Of a stretch of 64,000 nt of DNA, positions 10,584 to 23,112 are shown in pieces. Below the pieces are notes generated by a model, which was not told where the DNA came from, searched no databases, and saw only the letters and a list, made by a program, of their open reading frames with translations. The stretch spans positions 6,450,501 to 6,514,500 of the forward strand of contig OY987246.1 in the NCBI GenBank assembly GCA_963920765.1. The letters are read 5' to 3'. The position numbers and the translations under genes were made by a program. Source of the stretch: Ulota crispa. Its lineage: Eukaryota; Streptophyta; Bryopsida; Orthotrichales; Orthotrichaceae. How positions within the stretch are numbered: the first letter of the stretch is position 1; each line of letters begins with the position of its first letter.

Positions 10584-12634
10584 AAGTGCATTTTGATTGC
10601 CCCACATTATTAATTTTTTGACATTTTACATTATGAAATTTCTTGCTGATACTATAATACTTTTTTGTCAATAATGACTTCATTATACAAGTTTTAACAA
10701 AAATATGGATTTGATAACAACAACAATGTTGCCATAAAAAAATTAGCATTGTTCAAGCCATAAATCATGTAAAATCCTAATATGCAAGGAATTGCATGCA
10801 TCTTCAAGTGACCAAATAATGAGGTATGATGTAACTTTTCATAATAAGACAACCTAATTGTTAAGGCAACCTAAATACACTATTTAGTATAGGAAGTATA
10901 TTTTTAAAATAGTCATTTTGAAGTGACCCTCAAGTCATCACTTCATATTTGTCCACTATTTCCTTTCACCTGCATTACATAAGTTATACCCATATTTATA
11001 TTAAATGAACTTGTATATTTGTTTGACAATCTAATCTTCAAAATTTCCTTTGTTCCTTTCAACTATGGGAGGATTTACAAGTAATTCCAGTTATTGGATT
11101 TTGCCGACTAACAATACTAACTTGCACAAATTTTAAAAATGGACAAATTAGCAAGGCACACTACTAAAATGATGTTGAATAATCTAGATTGATTTTGATA
11201 TATTATGAGCTTCATTATTATCACTATTTCAAATATTGTGACTCAAGTAACATAAATCTCAAAGAGATTTTGCTAGCATATATAGCTTAACTATAGAGTG
11301 AATAGGATGTTGCATTAGGTATAATTGTTGCTTGAAGGATGGTGGAAAGTCATGGCCAAAGTCCTACTTGGAGAATAAGGGCAAGTTGCATGCCATATTT
11401 TCATACTCATTAGGTGAAATTCACTCAAATTAATGTGAAGGAGTATTGTACTATTCATAATCTACCATTAATTAAAGTAACTTGTGTAATAATTTTGAGT
11501 GGAAAACCAATGAATCTAAGTAGTGCAATAATTCAAAAAAAATTGACACATACTTGTCCAAAAAACCCAAATCAATTATAAATGAGAAGATAAGGTTGAG
11601 TGTCCAAAAATCAATTATATATTAAGAGATGTTGAATCCTTTCTAACTATACTAAAATCACCATATATTGTGGGCAATAGCATTTTCCACAAGTTTAATT
11701 AGTTATTTTCATTTGCAATTTGATGTGGATTGTCCTTCTTCAAAATTAAAATGCTCTTCAGTGTTTCAAAAGCACATTCAAAGTTCTCAATGAAGCAAGT
11801 TTAGGGTTTGTGAACTTACTTGTCATAATGATTTGAAGCAATAGAAAAATTTATTGTAAACCACAATGAATATGAATTTAGGGTAATTATTCGCCACAAC
11901 ATATTTGGCAAACTTTTATTTTGTAATTTCAAAAATTGATTACGATTTATGGCTTCTCACTAGGTCCCAATCTCTGAATGAAGTGCCCTCGTGAAACCAC
12001 CTTGAAAATCTTGATGCCGACAAATTGAGTTTTTAAAATTTAAATTTTTTTTCAACACAGTTGACTAGTTTCCACAATCAAGCTACAACAAGAATAAATT
12101 GGACCAAGGCCAAGTGATTGAGCTTCAATTACTTGTAGGAACTGCAAATATTATAAAACCCCAAAGTTAGTTCAACAAAGCTCATTCAAGTCTAGCTATC
12201 ACATGAGGGTATTGAAGGACATTTTGATCCATGACAAATTGAGACTTTACCTACAGATTGGATGCACCAAATATGAAGGAATCTAACTTAAGGAAACAAA
12301 TGCTAACAACTTTTTTGAGGAAGAAAAGGTTTAAAACGGTTTTTATTGTTATTTCCTTTAGTCCTCTTAGCTCACCAAAATTGGATATTTGGCATTCAAC
12401 CGGAACGTGCTGAACTGGGACGTAGGGCACGTTATGAACATTCAAAATCCCAACACCAGTGGTTCCAAACGTGGTTTTTCAAAAATAGCTCCTGGTGCCT
12501 AAAACTGTGCCAAACACTAGCAAACGTGCTCAAATCTCAAATTTAACAGATGCCGTAACCTTTGCACCAGTATTCTAGCTACAGTCAATGGTGGCAGTGT
12601 TTCACAATTGTCACTAAAACTTTGAAGAACTTGA
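10584..12634. other. intergenic, mostly decayed repeats
   Basis: No gene seen. The part at 11220-11515 matches dispersed repeat G. The rest is AT-rich with no delimited element. Confidence 0.55.
11220..11515 (+). repeat. dispersed repeat G copy
   Basis: Shares ordered blocks with 27955-28250 in the same orientation (for example GTGACTCAA, CCTACTTGGA, TGCCATATTTTCAT and TAACTTGTGTA/TAACTTGTATA) and with 4530-4880 in reverse. Class is not recognised. Confidence 0.5.
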
Positions 12635-12791
12635 GGGCCTCCTTCCATGCTCAGCAGGTGGCTGGGCATTTTATTTTTAGGCCACTGGTAATTGGTGGGA
12701 TGGTAGCCCAGTTTCTCAGAACACCCATCCCACCAATTACTGGTGGCCTAACAATAAAATGCCGGGCCAGGGTGAGCATGGAAGGAGACCC
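12635..12791. repeat. 157-bp near-perfect inverted repeat (hairpin)
   Basis: The arm beginning GGGCCTCCTTCCATGCTC is complementary to the arm ending GAGCATGGAAGGAGACCC. Pairing continues through GGCCACTGGTAATTGGTGGG / CCCACCAATTACTGGTGGCC to a loop of about 25 nt. It is GC-richer than its surroundings. It could be an end-to-end foldback MITE or a stem-loop RNA precursor. No target-site duplication could be assigned. Confidence 0.8.
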
Positions 12792-12930
12792 TTTGGCGTT
12801 GTTCATACTAGCAATCGGATAAAATTATCTCAAATCTCATTGGTTGAAATATCAGTTTTGTTCATGAAATGTTTACACTTAGGGTTTGTCAGGTACTTCA
12901 ACTTATCATGTCACCAACCAATCACAAGAA

Positions 12931-13072
12931 GAATTTTTTGTTGAAGGCAACATAAACTACATGATGTTTTTCTTGCTTCTAACATAAAAAATTGGGTTAC
13001 ACAACACAAATTCATGCGTTAGAAGCAAGAAAACATCATGTAGTTTATGTTGATTTCAACAAAGTTTTCTTT
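12931..13072. repeat. hairpin with ~55-bp stem
   Basis: ACATAAACTACATGATGTTT in the left arm pairs with AAACATCATGTAGTTTATGT in the right arm. CTTGCTTCTAAC pairs with GTTAGAAGCAAG, leaving a loop of about 30 nt. Only a few mismatches occur. It is unrelated in sequence to the hairpin at 12635-12791. Confidence 0.85.
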
Positions 13073-14365
13073 TAATGAATATAGTCACGTCAGCAGACAA
13101 GATAGTGAAGTTTTGGGGCTTGCTATGAGGGTGCGTGGCTCCAAACTTGTCCCATAGAAGCACACTCTTGCTTTGTAGCAACTTTCTTCTCCAATACTCT
13201 TGGTTGACATGAAAGTGCTATGGAGAATGAAATATTGGAGGGGGTACCACTTCTTGTGTTTTTATCCGATAACTAGTCTAAATTGGGCCTTATACTAAGG
13301 GGTTGTTCACACTATGTCCCACATCATGTCTATGTAAGTCCCTCCTCAATGTCAGATTGCAACTTCATTAATTTATTAAAGGTAAAAGGAGTACTAAAAA
13401 AATCATGAATTATGTAAAAATATTGGTGGGACTTGGGTTGAAAGTTGGTTTAACCAAATGATCAACCCAAACCTTCTATGAAGGCCCACCTTCTTTACTA
13501 CCAAAAATTCCAAAAAATACTTCCATGTAAGCAACCAAGGCATGAGACTTGAAACGTATTGTGAAGTGCCAAATCCCAACTTTTGGTGTTGCATTAATAA
13601 GATTCCAAATTTAATGGGTTGTGGTATTTGGGGATATTGTGTCGACCGCCCCTAAATCTTAGTCATGGTTAAAATTTCTTTTTGGGAATTTTGCATTGGG
13701 TTAATTATGAAAACCACATTAGGGGTCATAAGTAAACTCTTGGAGTGGAAGCGTTTGTTAAGTGGATAATAATTGTTTTCAAACGTTTATTGTAGGAGCT
13801 ATATGAAATGGATGAACTTCATCCAATTATGTTTAGAAAGTAACTTTGCTTATTTTACAACCATGTGACAAATTTAATGCTTCATGAATGCCAATTTAGA
13901 ATCAATTCGTGTAGAGATGGAAAGAAATCTCGCAGAAACAAAGATATTTTGTATGGAAGTTTTTAATCCCTCATCGCCCATGGTATTTTTGAGTATCTCA
14001 GAATTTGCTGGAAAGTGAACAAAATGCCGGTATTTTGATCAATCTTATCAATTTTCTCTAAAGTCCAACCGTATAAATTCAAAGCAGACATGTTATAGAT
14101 CACATAGGAAAAGAAATCACAACAATATCATTTATGGATTGAAAGATTATAATGTTTGATCCTGAGGGTGTTAAAACTGCAAAAGTGATTTGAACTCTTT
14201 CAGTATTATTTTTGCATCTCAAACCTAAAATTGAGGGTACCAAAAAAACATGAGCATGTAAAGTATAACATGCGTAACCCCAATCAATTTGCAGCTTCTC
14301 AAAATCTATTCTACAATTTTTAAAATTGAATTTTGAATGTGATTTTTTCTCCAAGTTCTAGTGTA
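13073..14365. other. intergenic, no gene seen
   Basis: AT-rich sequence with only short anonymous open reading frames, and no terminal repeats found. Confidence 0.55.
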
Positions 14366-14738
14366 AGGTAGCCGCACCCATGGGCGTGACGTCCCCATGG
14401 GCGTCACTGACAAAGTTAGGGTAGTTATGGGTATTGAAGTGATAGATATGAGTGACAAAGTGATGGTTGTGGGTGACTCCATGACAGTTTTGAGTACCCA
14501 TCTCACTATTTAAGAACCAACAAGCCTTGTTTTTAGCATCTCTTACACATTGTTCCTACAATTTTAGTGATTTTGGACTTTGAAAAATCTTTGTGAACAA
14601 ATGCTTACAAATGGAACCTTGAAATTGATGCCAATATTTTTGGTTTCCATTTCCTAGCTTACAGTATTTTTTCAAAGTTAGTCAATTGTTTTACCTACTC
14701 CAAAACCCTTATTTCCACGCTTATGGGTGCGCCTACCT
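14366..14738. mobile_element. family C MITE, copy C4
   Basis: Left end AGGTAGCCGCACCCATGGGC, right end CTTATGGGTGCGCCTACCT, TA on both sides (14364-14365 and 14739-14740). The interior is the reverse complement of the copy at 1880-2262 (TCACTATTTAAGAACCAA; AGTCAATTGTTTTACC). Length is 373 bp. Confidence 0.88.
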
Positions 14739-15042
14739 TACTTGAGGCTCATTTCCAAGAGCCTTCAACACTAGAAAGTGAAGATTTACAATGGATACCC
14801 TTGCATAAAATCTTGAATAGACAAATCATGTTAATTCATTTTCAAAATCAGACTCTTGATGCTGAAACTAGACTTCAATAAGAATTTAAATAAAATAATA
14901 ACCAATAAAAAAATCTTGAAAAAAGGTTGCACATTTCTAAGTAAAATTTAGAGAGGCCCAATTTGGGCCCCTTGGGCGGTGAGGGGTTAAGGCCCAAAAG
15001 TTCCAGATCTACATGCTTCAAGCCCTCAACCCATATGCACTA

Positions 15043-15981
15043 TTAACCCCTAAAGGACCATTGTCCCTTTGGGAGACAGCTTGGACTTTGAACATGTACC
15101 CATGGCTAAACTAATTAGTGTAATTTTTTGAAACTTTTATTGAAGGTGGGGCAGTCAAAGATTTATGTGGGCATCTAATTTTTTCTTCATTGTCACATTT
15201 GATGAAGAAGTTATGCAAGAGTTATGAAAATTTGGAGAAGACTGCATGTCCGGGCAGCCCAAAAACTTCTTTAAATTTTATTATTATTTTAAATAAAAAG
15301 TTGAAATTGGTTCTTAAGATTTTTTTTATTTATGAGAAGCTTTGAATCATTCAATTTCAATCAATGACATAAAAGTTATGAGGAGTTTTTGTTTGCGGGC
15401 GGTTATGGAATCTCTACCCTAAAATAAACTTTGAAGTCCTTTATTTCACTCAATTTTCAATATTTTGGAAAAAAAATTAAACTAAAGGAAGTGGATTGTT
15501 TATCACAACATTATTGCTGTCAGGATTAGCCTTTTTCATTTCAATAGTTAAATTCTTAGCAATTTAGTGTTTTGACTCATTCTCTACTTCTTTTTACTTA
15601 CTATATGTTCCCATGTCTTGTAAAGCTCCAATTGATTTGAAAATTCTCCCACACATTCCTAACTTGATCTCTTACATGGAAAAAATAAAGCGCAACTTTG
15701 GGTAGAGCAATTTATTTGTTATAAGAGTGGTCAAAGGCTTCTGAAAATTTTGGGCAACACGAAAAAAAACTTTCTCTTTTCACTTTAGATGTAAACATCT
15801 CACTCCTCTCCATTTGGAATGAGCTGATTTTTCCCCACAAGTATCTCTTCTAGTTTAGGGCAAAATCCTACGATTGAATTCTCCAAAAACAACACATAAA
15901 ATCCCTTTTTACTAAACCTCCTAGAAGTGACCGTTTTTAGTAATTTTGGTAGGAAAATGGGCTTGGTCCTTTAGGGGTTAA
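15043..15981. mobile_element. TTAA element T2 (piggyBac-like)
   Basis: TTAA on both sides. Left end CCCCTAAAGGACCATTGTCC, right end GGCTTGGTCCTTTAGGGG, so the outer 12-13 bp are inverted repeats. The left end folds on itself (AAGGACcattGTCCCTT). Length is 939 bp with no coding capacity. The interior matches 16563-17492 closely in the same orientation (for example CAATCAATGA, CCTTTAGG). Confidence 0.85.
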
Positions 15982-16288
15982 GGTTTAAGGCCTAGGGTGC
16001 CACCAAGGACATTTTTCAATTCCTTATGTGCACGTGATGTATATATTCGACCAAAAATATACAGTACCAGTATAAAGGGCTGGAATTAAAAATACAGGGG
16101 GAATGGGTTGGTGTACAGGTGTACCCTACCCTGGTACGTGCATTTACTTAGAATACTAGTTCATGTTCATACTCGAGCATGTATTTATGATACTATGTTG
16201 CAAATACATGGAGTACATGCATGCAAATACGTATATCTGTAATTTATTATTACTACATTTATTCAATGTTTGGTGACTTTGGGTGAAT

Positions 16289-16560
16289 TCTCCTTGTTAC
16301 TTAACCTTTATACATCCCATGGGAATAGTAGATACATTTCCTCATAATTGGCATTTGTTACCAACAAGAAGTTTTAATTTGGGATTTCATAAAGCTCACT
16401 AAAATTGCATTGATTTATATTTCAACTTCTTTCATTGTTGATCTCAAATCACTACAAGGGGACAATGTCAATTTGGACATTTTAAGTCAATTTAGACATG
16501 TCGATGTAGACACTTTTTTTTTTTTTTGTCAATTTGGCCATTTATCTATCAATTTGGACA
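16289..16560 (+). repeat. dispersed repeat R, copy 1
   Basis: Blocks such as AGTAGATAC, ATAATTGGCATTT, TTCAACTTCTTT and TTGTTGATCTCAAAT recur at 57473-57690. The last part recurs directly downstream of element T3 (17487-17750). It also contains a low-complexity series of CAATTTGGACA-like units. Class unknown. Confidence 0.65.
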
Positions 16561-16562
16561 AG

Positions 16563-17492
16563 TCAACCCCTAAAGGACCATTGTCCCTTAGGGGGACAAT
16601 TGGAATTTTGGGTATGTACCTATGGCTAACCTACTTTGTGTAATTTTTTGAAACTTTTATGGAAGATAGGAAATTCAAAAGTCTATGTGGGCATCTAATT
16701 TTTTCCCCATTTTCACATTTGACGAAGAAGTTATGCAAGAATTTTAGCAACCTAGGGGAGGGAGGGCAATCCAGGCAGCCCAAAAACTTCTTTAAAAATT
16801 CATTCAAAAAAAATAAAAATATGAAATTGGTCCTTTAGATTTTTTTATATGTGTGCAACTTTGAATCATTCCATTTCAATCAATGAGATGAAAGTTATGA
16901 GATATATTAGTTTGTGGGCAGTTACGGATCCTCTGCTCTAAAATAAACTTTGAAGTCCTTCATTTTCCACAAATTTCAATATTTTGGAAAAAAAACCAAA
17001 CCTAAGGAAGTCAATTGTTTATTACAACAATATAGCTTTTGAGATTTTCATTTTTCATTTCAATAATTAAATTTGTAACAATTTAGTGAAACTCATTATA
17101 CTTTTTTTTACTTACTATTTTTTCTTGTGTGTTTTACAGTTCCAATTGATTTGGAAATTCTCTCACACATGCCTAACTTGACCTTCTACATGGAAAAAAT
17201 AAACCTCAACTTTGTGTAGAGCAATTTTTTTCATGTAAGAGTGGTCAAAGGCTTTTGAATTTTTTGGACAGCACGGAAGAAAAACCTTTTTTTTTCACTT
17301 CAAATGTAAATATCTCCCTCCTCTCCATCTAGAATGACCTGATTTTTTTCCCACAAGTACCTCTTCTAGTCTAAAGCAAGATCCTACGGTTAGTTTTCCC
17401 AAAAAAAAAAACTACCTTCTTTCTCATCCCTTAGAAGTGGCAGTTTTTGGTGATTTTGACAGATAAAAAGGGCTTGGTCCTTTAGGGGATTG
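16563..17492. mobile_element. TTAA element T3 (piggyBac-like), decayed ends
   Basis: Left end CCCCTAAAGGACCATTGTCC preceded by TCAA, right end GGCTTGGTCCTTTAGGGG followed by ATTG. Both TTAA sites appear mutated. The interior is a sister copy of T2. Length is about 930 bp. It lies between two direct copies of part of repeat R. Confidence 0.8.
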
Positions 17493-17760
17493 TTGATCTC
17501 AAATCACTACAAGGGGACAATGTCAATGTGGACATTTTAAGTCAATTTAGACATGTTGATGTAGACACTTTTTTTTGGGGGTCAATTTGGACATTTATCT
17601 ATCAATTTGGACATTTATTTATCAATTTGGACACATTTAGTCAATTCAAACTTGTCAATTTGGATAGTTTCTCTTATAGTGAATGTATTAAAAGTGTGAA
17701 TCCATCCCATGTACAAGAAAAGTACTTTTTATTGTATTGAATGTAAAGGGTCTTTCAAAT
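17487..17760 (+). repeat. dispersed repeat R, copy 2
   Basis: Begins TTGTTGATCTCAAATCACTA exactly at the right edge of T3, duplicating 16434-16560. It carries the CAATTTGGACA-like short repeats and continues into a block shared with 57590-57660 (GGATCCATTCC-like, TACAAGAAA, GTACTTT). Confidence 0.65.
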
Positions 17761-18618
17761 GTTTGAGGGTTAAGTGATGATATGGTAGATAGACCCATAC
17801 CCAAGTGTTTAAGGGTTTGAGGTACCGCAAGGTCTTGAAAAATTCAAGAAAAAATTTGTAGGATTAATCTTTCAACAAGTCATCATGGAACGTATTTTTC
17901 TAGGAAAAAGTATTGTGGAACATTATATATTAGAGGGCAAAGTTATAGCTCATAAGACCCTAAAAGAAATTGTAAATTGACCCCAAAACTGCTTGAATGT
18001 GTTCCTACGACGACACTTAACAGTCCCAATCTTGATCCCAATCTCAACCCTCCCAAACTAGTTTAGCAATTAACATGTGACAAGATTTGCTTGTGCAAAT
18101 AATGTTCATTGCTCCATTTTGGATCCAAGAATATATGATAAACAAATCAAATGTAGGGTGCGGAATTGAGAGCAGATAAGGACTGGATATGTCTAAGCTT
18201 ACCTTAGTTGGAAACTATCCCTTGTAAAGCGAGCTGACACAATCTTCTTTTCCCAACAAAGCGGTGGTAAACGATATCTGATCTTGTGGTAGTACTTGCA
18301 AGAAATAATGCAGCACTGCGCCAAAAAAATAATGGTTTTCAATAATCTGGAAGATTTTTTTCATGGGAATAAATGAAACATATTTTCAAAAAAATCCGTT
18401 CTTATGGCTTGCATACAAGTTTGAGTTTTGCAATACCTTTAGAGAAATTAAAAACTGCTCATTTTAAGAAAAATAACGCAAGAACCAATTAAAGTTAATT
18501 CACCTCAAGTCCAAAATTTAAGGCCTCCTATTCATGAACATCTTACTATTTTATGCCATGGAAGTTTAAAAGAATGCTTGTCTTGGCATAAAGGCATTTC
18601 CAAAATTGTATACTAACC
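17761..18618. other. intergenic, no gene seen
   Basis: No coding or delimited repeat feature was recognised. Confidence 0.55.
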
Positions 18619-19499
18619 TTAATCCCTAAAGCCCTAGGGCCAATTATTTGGTCAAAAGACACTCAAAACTGCCATTCCTATTGCAAAGAGTAAAAAAGTT
18701 TGAAAATTGATCATTTTCATATCTAGCCATAGGATCTTGCACTAAATTAGTACAATAATGTGGGAAAAAAATTCCAAAACTTTGACCATCCAAATTGCAA
18801 GATATTTGCATTTAAAGTGTAAAAATCAAACATTTTTGCACCTTACATGATTAGATTATTTGACTTTGTACTTTCTTTAATTTAAGATTTTTGCACCACA
18901 TATTTTTGAGGTTTATTTCCTTATGGTGGAAAATTGAGTTGTGAATCCTTGGAAAAAAACCTAAGCAAAATATAATTATTTTTCATTCTTAAAAACAACA
19001 TTAAGTGGAAGAAGGTATGAGATTGAACAAAAACTTAAATTGGTAATAACCTTGCAATGGAATTGAAACGCAATAATCTCAATGGTGAGATTCTTCTAGA
19101 AAGCAAATTTCACCCTCTCCAACAATGTTTTTGGAAAAAATGTTAAACTTGCATTCAAAAATGAAGTTTATAAGTTATTTTTTCAAAAAGATGCTTGAAT
19201 TGCCCAAAAAGCATGATTGTCCATAACTTTCTCGTAATTAGTTCCAATGGAATGAATCAAAGCTTCAGATGTAGACAAAACTATAGCCTATGAGAAGAAA
19301 AAAAAAAACTTTAAAAAAAATCAAGTTTTTGTAAATTGTTTTTTGCTATCCAATCTCCATATTTTTTTGCTTATCTGGACACTTTTGCTCTTGGGCATAG
19401 ATTGGAATAAAAATCATATTCCCCAAAAATTAATGTGTTATTCTATCTTCAAAAAAGTTTCAAAAAATCAAGACTAACATTGAGGTTGTACGTACTTGC
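18619..19499 (-). mobile_element. TTAA element T4, inverted partner of T5
   Basis: Begins TTAATCCCTAAAGCCCTAGG, the decayed right end of a T-type element in reverse orientation. The interior is the reverse complement of 19545-20429 over almost its full length. The expected outer end next to 19500 (about 45 bp, including CCCCTAAAGG and TTAA) is absent, so the copy abuts T5 directly. Confidence 0.82.
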
Positions 19500-20429
19500 T
19501 TAACCCCTAAAGGACCATTGTCCCTTCAAGGGACAAATGGGATTTTGGGCAGGTACCTACGGCCTCAATTTTTGTCTTAATTTTTTGAAACTTTTTTTGA
19601 AGATAGAAAACACATTAGCTTTTGGGGAATCTAATTTTTATTCCAATTGATGCCAGATAGCAAAAGTTATGCCCAAATAAGCACAAATTTGGGGACTAGG
19701 GGCAGCAAAAAAAATTCTTATAAAAACTTGAAAAAAAAAATTAATATTTTTTTCTTATAGATTATATCTTTTTGTATGCCTGAAGCTTTGAATCATTCCA
19801 TTTGGACTAGTTATGAGAAAGTTATGGACAATCTTGCTTTTCAGGCAACTTAAGCATCTTCTTGAAAAAATAACTTATAAACTTCATTTTTGAATGCAAG
19901 TTTAACATTTTTTCAAAAAAATCTATTGGAGAGGGTGAAGTTTGCTTTCTAGAACAATCTCACCATTGGGATTATTGTGTTTCAATTCCATTGCAGGGTT
20001 ATTAGCAATTTAAGTTTTTGTTCAATCTCATACCTTCTTCTACCTAATGTTTTTTTTAAAGAATGAAAGTTAAGTGTTCTTTTTTTAAATTTTTTCCCAA
20101 GATTCCCAACTCAACTTCCCACCATGCAAAAATAGAATTCCAAACTCTATAGTGCAAAAATTTTAAGTTAAAAATGTTCAAAGTTAAAAAATCTCGTCAA
20201 GCAAGGTGCAAAATAAGTTGTTTTTTACTTTTTAAATGCAAATATCTTCCAATCTATGCAGTCAAAGTTCTTGAGTTTTGTACGACACATTCTTGTAGTA
20301 GTCTAGCACAAGATCCTACAGTCAAATATGCAAAATGCCTGATTTTCAAACTTTTTTACTCTTTGCCATAGAGGTGGCAATTTTGAGTGTCTTTTGACAA
20401 GAAAAAGGCCATTGTCCTTTAGGGGTTAA
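19500..20429 (+). mobile_element. TTAA element T5 (piggyBac-like)
   Basis: TTAA on both sides. Left end CCCCTAAAGGACCATTGTCC, right end GGCCATTGTCCTTTAGGGG, so the terminal inverted repeat is about 20 bp with few mismatches. Length is 930 bp. The small open reading frame at 20174 is not recognisable. With T4 it forms a 1.8-kb head-to-head inverted repeat. Confidence 0.9.
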
Positions 20430-21900
20430 GATCTTATTTGTCCCGTGAGGGGATACTTAGGGATTTAGGGGTTAACCTTGCAAGGAATAGATGTATGTGA
20501 AATACACTGTGAATTGACCATCTGCTGGTTGCGTGGTCATCAAAGTGTTAATACAACATGAATTTATCCATTGCCATCTGCTTTTCTATTTTGCTATAAT
20601 GTCATTTAAAACATATGACATTAATAATTGTTTTAGTTTTTTACATTTTGTGCTTAAGGTTAGTATATTCACTTTTAGGTATTATATGTTTACACTCATT
20701 ATATTAGCGCTTACATGGTTTGGCAAAAGAAATATCTTTGGAGGTGTTTATATGGTCATACAAATGTGTTTACGATTTCAGTTTATTTCCTAGAGCAAAA
20801 CCTTCTATTTCCCAAGTCATTGACTCAAGTAAGCTACTTGAGAGCAACCACCCATTAAACTTCTCTACCAAGAGAATTGCCACTTTGTAGTCAATCACAT
20901 GGAACTTGTGCCTCATGAATTCTAAAAGCTATTTGAAACTCTAAATATATGAGAGATGCCATTACCAAAGAAACTAGTTGCAATTTTCAAGAAAAAAATT
21001 GGGCACTTGCCCTTGAAGTGCATATAATTGCTTGTCAAAAATGATTACAACACATGAACTCAACTTTGAACAATCATAGATGCTTCAATTGACCAAATGC
21101 CATATATTCAAAAAATTGAAACCATATAAGTGACTTTAGAAGTTTGATATGTCAAATTTTGAAACCCCTAAGCAATGTTTGGAGAGACTTTTGAGCTTCA
21201 ATTAAGAGTTTTTCATTTCCAATACACTAAATAATGCATTTAGTTTGCTTTTTTTTGAAAATTTACCTCATGACTCATTACTTGGACACTTGGAGGTACA
21301 TACAACACTCTACATACTAGAATTGCACATGATCTACACATAAACAAATGTTAATTTGTTTTTCCGCAACATCAATTTTGTTGCCAAGTCCTTATTGTTG
21401 TTGAACTATGTTTATTGCAGTAATTATTAATGAAAATTACTTTAGTATCAGGATAGTATCAGGATAGTATCAGGATAGTATCAGGAAGTATTCATATAGT
21501 ACCAAAAGTCAAAAAATTAGTGTGGGGAGGCCTAAACGCAATAATCAATGTAGAAACTACCTTCATTTATGCTATTAATTTTTTTGGTTAGAAATGTAGC
21601 CTTTTCTTAACCCGTAGTTTCCAATAATTAATTTTCCATTTCAACCGACTGACTCTACAGTGATAATCACTTTTTCCCCAATTATTACCCTTAACACAAA
21701 AGGATAAAGTGGAATATTGAGTGGCAAATGGATATGTTCACCCTAGACTCCTAAACTTTACCTCTAAAACAGGATAACATTTGCTAATTACGTGCCTGAA
21801 GCATTTTCGTAGAACCGCCCAACCAAGACACTTCGAGTTCCAAACAATATAATACTGGTTTTCCGGGGGTTGGAGTTATCTTTGATAGGTGAGGTGGACA
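20430..21900. other. intergenic, no gene seen
   Basis: AT-rich until about 21.8 kb, where base composition shifts to the GC-richer F-box gene region. The only structured feature is the 11-bp repeat at 21444-21487. Confidence 0.6.
21444..21487 (+). repeat. 11-bp tandem repeat, four copies
   Basis: AGTATCAGGAT is repeated four times without a mismatch except the last base. Confidence 0.95.
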
Positions 21901-23112
21901 CAGTCAGTCAGAGGGGGCGCCGGTAGGCCCGGTAGGCCCGGTAGACTTGTAGAGCGAGTGGAACAGAAATCTCGGGAGGACTGGTGAATGCTACCGCCGG
22001 AACGAGTGGATAACAGATTCCAACCAGAATTATCCTCCAGCAGAATAGTCAAGTGACTCAAGTCACTAACTCTCGGAAGTCGGAACTGTTCTCTCCCCGG
22101 CAGAACTGTCTTCCGTCCTCGAGTTTGTTGTACCACGCAGGACTGCTCTCTTGCTCCGGGGCAGGTGCACCAGCAAATGCTCGCACAACAACAACAGCGA
22201 CGTTAGCCAAACCCTGGCTCTTGCCGGCGAGGCGCCTTCGTCGAATGGCTCTCTAGTACGCGTTCTCCATAAGCTTGCCTGTAGAAAGGGAGGTCAATGC
22301 TACACACGCGCGGTGAAAGTGCGCCGTTCATTTGAGGTTTTGGTTTGTTTGCACGGTAGGGCAAGGCGCGGGACTGTGGAGCTTTCTCGTTCTGTTTTGT
22401 TTCGGCGCTTGTAGATAAGGCTTGGCGATTCCAAAGGACGCGCGAAGCCGGATTGTCTGAGGTTAGCAGGGGCAGGTTATTGGCGAGGCGTTCCTTGGCC
22501 ATTGATGTATTGCATCGCACCTCTTTAGGAGTGAGCAGGGAGTAGCGTTTTGAGGTATGGTTTTGGAGAGCTCAAGTTGCGTGAAGGAGAGTAGTTCGGA
22601 CAAGGAGCCTTGTTTATCGAGTAGGTCGTGGTCTTGGCGTGCTTTTAACAGTGTATCCTTGATACGCTTGGATCGCGAAGAGAAAGTATGATCGGCGTAC
22701 CTTGCTGATAGAAATACTATAAGCGGCTTTTGAGAGTTAGTGTACTGTTTTCGTTAAGAGGTCGCTATTGCCGAAAGGAGAAAGGAGTGTCTCTGGTAAG
22801 GGAGAGCCGAGTGGTTTTGAGTGGTGAAAGCTCTTGAAGACGATATCTGCTTGCGGAGGCGACGGTACTGTATTGAGAGAAGAAACCTAGTGCGCTAGGA
22901 TTGGAAGCAAAGAAACAGTTAGATTAGGAAGACGTTTCATTTTATGTATGAAACGTTCTTCTGTCTTGTTATTCGAGCTGAGGTTTTCTTGTGTTTCGTG
23001 TGTGATAGTGGAGGTGTTTGTGTAGGTTCAGGGTGGACGGAAGGTAGGAAATTGGTGTTCGCAGAGTTGGTGATCAGAGTGAGTTGAAGAGAGGGTTAAG
23101 GTCGCAGTCCAT
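21901..23112 (+). promoter_or_regulatory. probable promoter and long leader of the F-box gene
   Basis: GC-richer, non-repetitive DNA directly upstream of the F-box start codon. It contains GGTAGGCCC three times in tandem (21922-21948) and a small perfect hairpin at 22932-22956 (ACGTTTCAT, 7-nt loop, ATGAAACGT). Several short upstream start codons occur. I infer that much of this is 5' untranslated sequence. No TATA box or transcription start could be fixed. Confidence 0.45.
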
